From Actinomycetota bacterium (GTDB taxonomy: Bacteria; Actinomycetota; Acidimicrobiia; Acidimicrobiales; RAAP-2), in the NCBI GenBank assembly GCA_029850535.1, contig JARCRU010000081.1, positions 1-36,593 of the forward strand: a stretch of 36,593 nucleotides of DNA, read 5' to 3'. The position numbers and the translations under genes are program-made. Below the pieces are notes generated by a model. It worked only from the letters and a program-made list of their open reading frames with translations. It made no database searches and had not been told where the DNA came from. Position 1 is the first letter of the stretch. Each line of letters starts with the position of its first letter. Positions 31,976 to 36,593 of the stretch are shown one piece after another.

Positions 31976-32014
31976 CGCCTAATAGTACGGCGAGCGTCCC
32001 CTACGGGATCACTC
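31976..32014 (-). promoter_or_regulatory. Predicted autoregulatory ECF promoter
   Basis: On the minus strand GAGTGATCCC (32014-32005), 15 bases, CGTAC (31989-31985), 9 bases, then ATG at 31975. No ribosome site precedes the start, so the sigma mRNA may be leaderless. The second copy lies at 30683-30721. Confidence 0.75.
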
Positions 32015-32046
32015 GGGGCGGTCCGCTCAACGCGAGTCGCGCTACG

Positions 32047-32134
32047 TGGCGGAGGGAGTGGGATTTGAACCCACGGTGGGCAAGCCCACGCCGGTTTTCA
32101 AGACCGGTACATTCGGCCGCTCTGTCATCCCTCC
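32047..32134 (-). tRNA. tRNA-Ser (anticodon TGA)
   Basis: The minus strand shows a full class II tRNA: acceptor GGAGGGA pairing with TCCCTCC, discriminator G, encoded CCA (32049-32047), anticodon stem CCGGT/ACCGG around loop CTTGAAA with anticodon TGA, a long variable arm built on GTGGGC/GCCCAC, and a T-loop GTTCAAATC. It reads UCA serine codons. It lies 25 bases downstream of typA on the same strand and may be processed from its transcript. Confidence 0.96.
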
Positions 32135-32159
32135 GTCCAAGATTCTAGACGACGGGTGG

Positions 32160-33980
32160 TTAGCTCTTTTTACCGCGGGCGCGGGCGCGGCCCGCCTGGT
32201 CCAAGATCACCTTGCGCAGTCGAACCGACTTGGGAGTAACCTCCACCGCTTCGTCGTCGGCGATGAATTCGAGCGCCTGTTCGAGGGAGAAGACGGTGGC
32301 CGGAGTGATGCGTTCGGTGTGGTCGGAACCCGAGGCGCGCATGTTCGTGAGCTTCTTTTCCTTGGTGGGGTTGACGTTCATCTCGTCAGCGCGCGCGTTC
32401 TCGCCGACGATCATGCCTTCGTAAACCTCGACGCCGGGTCCGACGAAGAGCGTGCCGCGGGGCTCGAGATCGATGAGGGCATTGGCGGTCGTGGGCCCGC
32501 GACGATCCGCAACCAGGACGCCACTCTGGCGAAGGCGGATGTCACCGAACCACGGCTCGTAACCGTCGAAGTTCGTGTGCATCATGCCGGCGCCACGCGT
32601 TTCGGTCATGAAGTCAGTGCGGATGCCCACTAAGCCGCGCGCGGGGATGTGCCATTCGAGACGCACCCACCCTGTGCCGTGGTTAATGAGATCGGTCATC
32701 GTGCCCTTGCGCGTCGCGAGCAAGGTGGTGATGTTGCCGACGAATTCTTCCGGGGTGTCGATGGTCACGTGCTCGACCGGCTCGTGGACCTTCCCGTCGA
32801 TGAGGCGGGTGACGACCTGGGGTTTGCCCACGGTAAGTTCGAAGCCCTCACGACGCATGGTCTCGATCAGTACCGCGAGTTGCAGCTCGCCGCGTCCCTG
32901 GACCTCCCAGGCGTCAGGGCGCTCCGTAGGGAGAACGCGCAGCGAAACGTTGCCGATGAGTTCCTTGTCGAGACGATCCTTCACCTGGCGCGCGGTGAGG
33001 AGTTTTCCTTCGGTGCCGGCGACCGGTGACGTGTTGATGCCAATGGTCATCGAGAGGCTGGGCTCGTCCACCTTGAGGGGGGTGAGGGCCACGGGGTTAT
33101 CGGGGTCCGCGAGCGTCTCACCGATGGTGATCTCCTCGAAGCCGGCGACGGCCACGATGTCACCGGGACCGGCGCTCTCGGCGGGCACGCGGTCGAGCGC
33201 CTCAGTGATGAAGAGTTCGGTGATCTTGGCGAATTCAATCGTGCCGTCGATGCGACACCAGGCCACGCGCTGTCCGCGAATCAGTTCGCCGTTGACGACG
33301 CGGCACAGGGCCAGACGACCCAAGTACGGTGATGCGTCGAGGTTGCACACCAGGGCTTGGAGTCCGTGACCTTCCTCGTAGACGGGGCACGGAACGTAAT
33401 CGGCAATTGTCTGGAACAGCGGCGTGAGGTCGCCCGAGGTGTCGTTGATATCGGTCGACGCCCAACCTTGACGGGCCGAGGCGTAGAGAATGGGGAAGGA
33501 GATCTGGTGCTCGTCAGCGTCGAGGTCGAGGAAGAGATTCTCTACCTCTTCAACGACCGCTTCAGTGCGGGCGTCGGGGCGGTCCACCTTGTTGATCACG
33601 AGCACTACCGGGAGACGTGCTTCGAGGGTCTTGCGCAAGACGAAGCGCGTCTGGGGCAGGGGCCCCTCGGCGGCGTCCACGAGCAGTACCACGGCGTCGA
33701 CCATGGCCAGGCCGCGCTCCACCTCGCCACCAAAGTCGGCGTGACCGGGAGTGTCGATGATGTTGATCGTCAGGTCGTGAAACTTCACCGCAGTGTTCTT
33801 GGCGAGGATGGTGATGCCCTTCTCTCGCTCAAGGTCGCCGGAGTCCATGACACGATCGGTAACCGCCTCGTGGGCGGTGAAGGAGCCGGTTTGTCGCAAC
33901 ATGGCGTCCACCAACGTGGTCTTGCCGTGGTCAACGTGGGCGATAATGGCGATATTACGAAGGGAGGTGCGCTTAGTCAT
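32160..33980 (-). CDS. typA: Ribosome-associated GTPase TypA/BipA
   Basis: A 606-residue translational GTPase. G1 AHVDHGKTT (14-22), switch [14 protein letters not shown]3 [15 protein letters not shown]4 NKVDRPDA and G5 in ASARQGW. After the G domain come the beta-barrel domain II, two EF-G-like alpha/beta domains ([38 protein letters not shown]) and the TypA-specific C-terminal domain with [16 protein letters not shown]. Full length for the family. It binds the 70S ribosome and assists assembly or growth under stress and cold. A -10-like TAGCGT lies 9 nt before ATG 33980. Confidence 0.97.
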   Translation of the reverse strand: MTKRTSLRNIAIIAHVDHGKTTLVDAMLRQTGSFTAHEAVTDRVMDSGDLEREKGITILAKNTAVKFHDLTINIIDTPGHADFGGEVERGLAMVDAVVLLVDAAEGPLPQTRFVLRKTLEARLPVVLVINKVDRPDARTEAVVEEVENLFLDLDADEHQISFPILYASARQGWASTDINDTSGDLTPLFQTIADYVPCPVYEEGHGLQALVCNLDASPYLGRLALCRVVNGELIRGQRVAWCRIDGTIEFAKITELFITEALDRVPAESAGPGDIVAVAGFEEITIGETLADPDNPVALTPLKVDEPSLSMTIGINTSPVAGTEGKLLTARQVKDRLDKELIGNVSLRVLPTERPDAWEVQGRGELQLAVLIETMRREGFELTVGKPQVVTRLIDGKVHEPVEHVTIDTPEEFVGNITTLLATRKGTMTDLINHGTGWVRLEWHIPARGLVGIRTDFMTETRGAGMMHTNFDGYEPWFGDIRLRQSGVLVADRRGPTTANALIDLEPRGTLFVGPGVEVYEGMIVGENARADEMNVNPTKEKKLTNMRASGSDHTERITPATVFSLEQALEFIADDEAVEVTPKSVRLRKVILDQAGRARARGKKS

Positions 33981-34030
33981 GACCTATCCACGCTACTAGG
34001 CGCGCCGCCTTCGTCGATTATTCCAGACTT

Positions 34031-34834
34031 TTAGGCCGCGCGCACGAGGCCATGGCGACGTTGTGCCACGGCGGCCCGCACAAAATCGCTCGCACCCGAA
34101 CGTACGTTCTCCATGGAACCCTCGACACCGAGGATCAGGCCCGCATCGGGCCACAGACCCAAGTAGCGCCGAGGAGCCACCCCTTCGGGGTGTGCGAGCG
34201 TCTCCACCGCTAAGTCACTTCGTAGCCCATGACCAGCACTTTTACCGGGAATACCCGAGCGGATGCGTAGTACAACGCGCTCAGCATCGGCGCCAACGAC
34301 GACGTCGCGCCGTCCCCTGAGGGTGGTGCGCGCCGTGGCGACGTCGTAGTAAACATCGCTAGCGGGGACCCGCCAGCCCGCTTCGAGGCCCTGGACGCAC
34401 TCAAGGGCTTGAGTAGCCCAATTGACGGCTTCTGCGGTGATCAGGCCGAGGACGGGGTGTGCAACACCCCCCAGCCAGTGACCCAACGAGCCGGCGCGCG
34501 CGTAACCATTGACGCTCCGCAGGAGTTGGTCGGCGATCTCGTCGCGCACTGCACCCAAGATGGTGTCGGGCTCGCGCATCACTCGTCGAAGGGCGTTGTT
34601 GCCTAAGATTCGCCGAGCGGTGGCGGGAGTCCAGGCGAAGGGACCGGGAGGTCGCCCGGCCTGCTCGACCATCCACGCGTCGAGGCGGCGGTGCTCGGTA
34701 CTGGGCACGGCGCGAAATCGACTGGCCAGGCTGGCGCGGTGTTCGTCACTGATTGTTGCTGACTGCGTCGGCGCGTGCGCGACGAGTTCGCTAAGGTCAC
34801 GGGCGCTGAGTCGTCGTTGCAGGAGGGCGCTCAC
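34031..34834 (-). CDS. Unknown protein, possible degenerate PD-(D/E)XK fold
   Basis: A 267-residue protein that I do not recognise as a named family. The N-terminal half is helical, with FAWTPATARRILGNNALRRV and RSVNGYARAGSLGHWLGG, which look like a small helical domain. The C-terminal half shows a strand pattern reminiscent of restriction-endonuclease-like nucleases: RGRRDVVVGADAERVVLRIRSGIPG, then an alpha-helix and GVAPRRYLGLWPDAGLILGVE. The Asp in RRDVVVG would match the PD Asp, but the ExK position reads RIR, so catalysis is doubtful. Its GTG start overlaps the stop of the upstream gene (GTGA), and that gene appears to share this fold. No membrane segment. Confidence 0.6.
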   Translation of the reverse strand: MSALLQRRLSARDLSELVAHAPTQSATISDEHRASLASRFRAVPSTEHRRLDAWMVEQAGRPPGPFAWTPATARRILGNNALRRVMREPDTILGAVRDEIADQLLRSVNGYARAGSLGHWLGGVAHPVLGLITAEAVNWATQALECVQGLEAGWRVPASDVYYDVATARTTLRGRRDVVVGADAERVVLRIRSGIPGKSAGHGLRSDLAVETLAHPEGVAPRRYLGLWPDAGLILGVEGSMENVRSGASDFVRAAVAQRRHGLVRAA

Positions 34835-35628
34835 GAGTCGGACCTCGCCGTCGTGAGTATCTCGACTAGGTCGCTCACGGCGCGCATGAGTACTTCGGCG
34901 TCGACGTCAAGCGACCAGAGTTCGCCCGTCGCGCTCGAGAACATTGAAGTACGAAGCGGCACGATCGAGGTTCGTAGAGTTTGCACGAGGGCGTGGAAAC
35001 GCATCACGCGTTCGGCCCCCGCATCCAGTGGTGACGTGGTCACGTCGACCAGGGCCACGCTAGCGAAGTCGCCGTGAGTGGAGCCCACCGCCAGATCCAC
35101 AACGTCGTGGAGTCGCACGTTGCCACCACCGAACATCTGACGCGCGCGCAGTGAGGTTCGCGGCCACCAATTGCTCGGAATGGGGCCCAGGCACCGAGTG
35201 AGTGTGGCGAAGTGTGCTTCGACATCCGCGCGTAGGCGCGCCCGTTGGTCCGCGTCAAGGTATTCGACCACGCCGAGTAATTCGTCCTGCGGACGTTCGC
35301 CGCGCCAGGCGCGCACGGCATCTTCGAAAGGATTCTCCACGTGGACCTGGGCCACCACGAGGCGAAGGAGTAGTGAGATTGCCACTCCGCGAACGCGTCC
35401 GAGCGAGATGTCAGACATCTCGAGTCGTGAGTCGGAGCGTCGCATCGTCGAACTGGTCACCACGAGGGCAGAATCACGACGCTGCGGGCCCAAGACCTCG
35501 AAGACGTGGTCCTCAATGAGCGCGCGCAGCCCGGCGGCGATAGTGTCATCGCGCCGCGGTCGCTGAGCACGGTCACCGCGCAAGACCTCGATCAATAGCT
35601 CTGGTTCCTGGGCAGCCAACATTGTCAC
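34831..35628 (-). CDS. Unknown protein, second possible degenerate PD-(D/E)XK fold
   Basis: A 265-residue cytoplasmic protein without recognised family. Charged helices fill the first 150 residues; the rest reads GGGNVRLHDVVDLAVG, then FASVALVDVTTSPLD, RVMRFHALVQTLRTSIVPLRTSMF and a closing SLDVDAEVLMRAVSDLVEIL-type helix. The order D-V-D-L, strand with D-V-T in place of ExK, then R-x-H-A helix and I-V-P-L-R strand parallels the coupled downstream protein, so the two may be paralogous subunits of one complex. GTG 35628 sits 6 nt after CAAAGT; an in-frame ATG at 35622 is an alternative start. Confidence 0.6.
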   Translation of the reverse strand: MTMLAAQEPELLIEVLRGDRAQRPRRDDTIAAGLRALIEDHVFEVLGPQRRDSALVVTSSTMRRSDSRLEMSDISLGRVRGVAISLLLRLVVAQVHVENPFEDAVRAWRGERPQDELLGVVEYLDADQRARLRADVEAHFATLTRCLGPIPSNWWPRTSLRARQMFGGGNVRLHDVVDLAVGSTHGDFASVALVDVTTSPLDAGAERVMRFHALVQTLRTSIVPLRTSMFSSATGELWSLDVDAEVLMRAVSDLVEILTTARSDS

Positions 35629-35640
35629 GCCACTACTTTG
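35629..35640 (-). promoter_or_regulatory. Possible leaderless -10 (CAAAGT-N6-GTG)
   Basis: On the minus strand CAAAGT (35640-35635) is followed by agtggc and GTG 35628. The hexamer overlaps the -35 of the divergent small gene (35638-35643). Confidence 0.35.
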
Positions 35641-35672
35641 ACGATGCGCTGTGACATCGCTAGCCTGTCGAC
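35638..35672 (+). promoter_or_regulatory. Complete leaderless promoter (TTGACG-N17-TAGCCT-N6-GTG)
   Basis: TTGACG (35638-35643), exactly 17 bases, TAGCCT (35661-35666), then gtcgac and GTG 35673. It is the only leaderless case here with both boxes near consensus and ideal spacing. Confidence 0.7.
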
Positions 35673-35795
35673 GTGACTGGTGTCATCTACTCTCTCGCCT
35701 TCGATCTCGTCTTCGGATTCTTCGTCGTAGCGATAATCGTCTTGACCATTTTGACGGTGCGCTTCGTCATCCGTCGTGACCGCGATCGGCGCTAG
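35673..35795 (+). CDS. Small single-pass membrane protein (40 residues)
   Basis: A short frame from GTG 35673 to TAG 35793-35795 encodes 40 residues: a short N-terminus, one long hydrophobic segment (about 10-33, rich in Phe, Val, Ile and Leu) and a strongly basic end, RRDRDRR, which predicts an N-out/C-in orientation. It has a complete promoter with ideal spacing directly upstream. Such proteins often bind and tune larger membrane complexes, but no function can be read here. It is divergent from the degenerate-nuclease pair and its stop overlaps the stop of the converging coiled-coil gene by 4 bases. Confidence 0.65.
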   Translation: MTGVIYSLAFDLVFGFFVVAIIVLTILTVRFVIRRDRDRR

Positions 35796-36028
35796 TTCGT
35801 AGTATCGAAACGTGCTTCGAGTTCCTTAATGGCGCGATCGAGGTCGGCGATGGCGCGCTCGATCACCGAGAGTCGCGAGGACAAGGATGCGTCGACCCGC
35901 TCGTCCACTCGGTGATCGATTTGATCGCGCAGGCGCGAGTCGAGTGAATCGACGAGAGGCTGGGCGAGGTGTTTGAGTCGTGCCAACAGGTCCTGGTTGG
36001 TCGCGTGGGAGGTGGTGTCGTCGCTCAT
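35792..36028 (-). CDS. Small coiled-coil protein (78 residues)
   Basis: A 78-residue charged helical protein with no membrane segment. From about residue 16 to 74 it shows heptad-like spacing of hydrophobic residues: LLARLKHLAQPLVDSL, then RVDERVDASL, RLSVIERAIADLDRAI and a final KELEARF, so it probably forms a coiled-coil oligomer. I cannot name a family. ATG 36028 lies 10 bases after the stop of the upstream secreted protein; the longer frame to 36190 is inside that gene in another frame. A TAGGCT hexamer 7 nt upstream contains that stop codon and may be its own -10. Confidence 0.65.
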   Translation of the reverse strand: MSDDTTSHATNQDLLARLKHLAQPLVDSLDSRLRDQIDHRVDERVDASLSSRLSVIERAIADLDRAIKELEARFDTTN

Positions 36029-36041
36029 GGGAAGAAGCCTA
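36029..36041 (-). promoter_or_regulatory. Leaderless-type -10 (TAGGCT-N7-ATG) embedded in upstream stop codon
   Basis: On the minus strand TAGGCT (36041-36036) is followed by 7 bases and ATG 36028. Its TAG is the stop codon of the preceding gene. Confidence 0.4.
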
Positions 36042-36593
36042 CGGGGCGCAGTAAACACCCGCGTTGAACTGCAGCGTGTTGAACTGCCCCGCCCACGGAG
36101 GGTTGAGCAAGGTGTTCTCCTGAGCGCGCAGTGCGGTGGTGGGCGTACAGACCGCATTGAAGGCGATATAGCCCAGGATGTTGTGGCCACTCGAACCAGC
36201 GACGCGGATGGGCCCGCCCCCGCCGAAGGCGATGGCCTGGAATACGGGCAGTGCCGTGTTGGTGAGCTGGTAATTGCGGTATTCGGTCATGGAGGCATAG
36301 ACACCGGGGTGCAGACTCGGATCGACGTCGTTCAGCCCGGTCGACCACCCGTTGAGCATGGCTGCCCAGAACGTGGCGTGCTGGGCGATGACGGCCTTGG
36401 AGGAACCGGCCGGGGCGTCAAGCGCGGAGTGGTTGTCGGGGTAGCCCTCGGGGTCGAGGATGACCCAATTGGGCTTGAGGTTCATGCCGGTCAGGTGGTA
36501 TTGGTCGATCTGCTGAGCCACCCACTGCCCCGCTAGAAAACCGTGGTTGTAATAGGACGCCGGGGTCTGATCCGCCGGGGTGAGGGGTCCACT
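36039..36593 (-). CDS. Partial protein with glycosidase-like C-terminal region, 5' end outside window
   Basis: The frame is open to the window edge (184 residues visible), so the real start is missing; the GTG at 36521 is internal. The visible part reads SYYNHGFLAGQWVAQQ, then LKPNWVILDPEGYPDNHS, a strand-plus-acid pattern like the active-site region of secreted TIM-barrel glycosidase-like proteins (DUF1906 or GH25 type), and ends with GPIRVAGSSGHNILGYIAF and FNAGVYCAP. Two Cys residues near the end could form a disulfide, fitting an exported protein. I do not recognise a named family; the glycosidase idea is weak. Confidence 0.6.
   Translation of the reverse strand, partial: SGPLTPADQTPASYYNHGFLAGQWVAQQIDQYHLTGMNLKPNWVILDPEGYPDNHSALDAPAGSSKAVIAQHATFWAAMLNGWSTGLNDVDPSLHPGVYASMTEYRNYQLTNTALPVFQAIAFGGGGPIRVAGSSGHNILGYIAFNAVCTPTTALRAQENTLLNPPWAGQFNTLQFNAGVYCAP

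Overview
The window looks like ordinary chromosome from a high-GC Actinomycetota, possibly of the Acidimicrobiia type (the class is an inference). Supporting signs are GTG and TTG starts, a mycothiol-dependent isomerase-family protein, a DUF3048 protein, and many genes whose -10 box sits about 6 nt before the start codon, the actinobacterial leaderless pattern. I see no transposase, integrase, CRISPR array or phage gene. No gene-free stretch exceeds 300 bases; the longest gaps, about 200-230 bases, lie before the genes at 5422, 7357 and 17210.

Region 1 (1-16.1 kb, mostly + strand) holds single genes or pairs: the 3' end of a GH114 polygalactosaminidase-like gene, GNAT acetyltransferases, two VOC proteins, a DHA2-type drug exporter divergent from a small HTH protein, a monooxygenase-fold protein, a methyltransferase, a mycothiol-dependent family protein, an ArsB/IT-type transporter, an alpha/beta hydrolase, a HAD phosphatase with a Cys-rich tail, a CLC channel translationally coupled to a double-GNAT protein, a DUF3048 protein, agmatinase, and a PLP decarboxylase on the opposite strand.

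Region 2 (16.1-27.2 kb, + strand) has prephenate dehydratase followed by a beta-glucoside operon: a LacI regulator behind two tandem LacI-type operators, two Dpp-type permeases and two ATPases joined by 4-bp start/stop overlaps, a family-5 solute-binding protein, a GH1 beta-glucosidase and an MFS exporter. The likely scheme is uptake of short beta-glucosides, cytoplasmic hydrolysis and release of LacI repression.

Region 3 (27.1-32.0 kb, - strand) is an ECF sigma/anti-sigma pair followed by a secreted PF03640 protein, a fatty-acid-hydroxylase/sterol-desaturase protein, a DoxX-like protein, an ICMT-like membrane methyltransferase and a PhnZ-like HD-domain protein. The sigma gene and the secreted-protein gene share an identical promoter layout (GAGTGATCCC-N15-CGTAC-N9-ATG). 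This points to an autoregulated ECF regulon controlling a membrane module, and is the most interesting system in the window.

Region 4 (32.0-36.6 kb) has tRNA-Ser(UGA), typA, two coupled unknown proteins that look like degenerate PD-(D/E)XK folds, a 40-residue membrane protein with its own promoter, a coiled-coil protein, and the 3' part of a secreted protein cut by the window edge.
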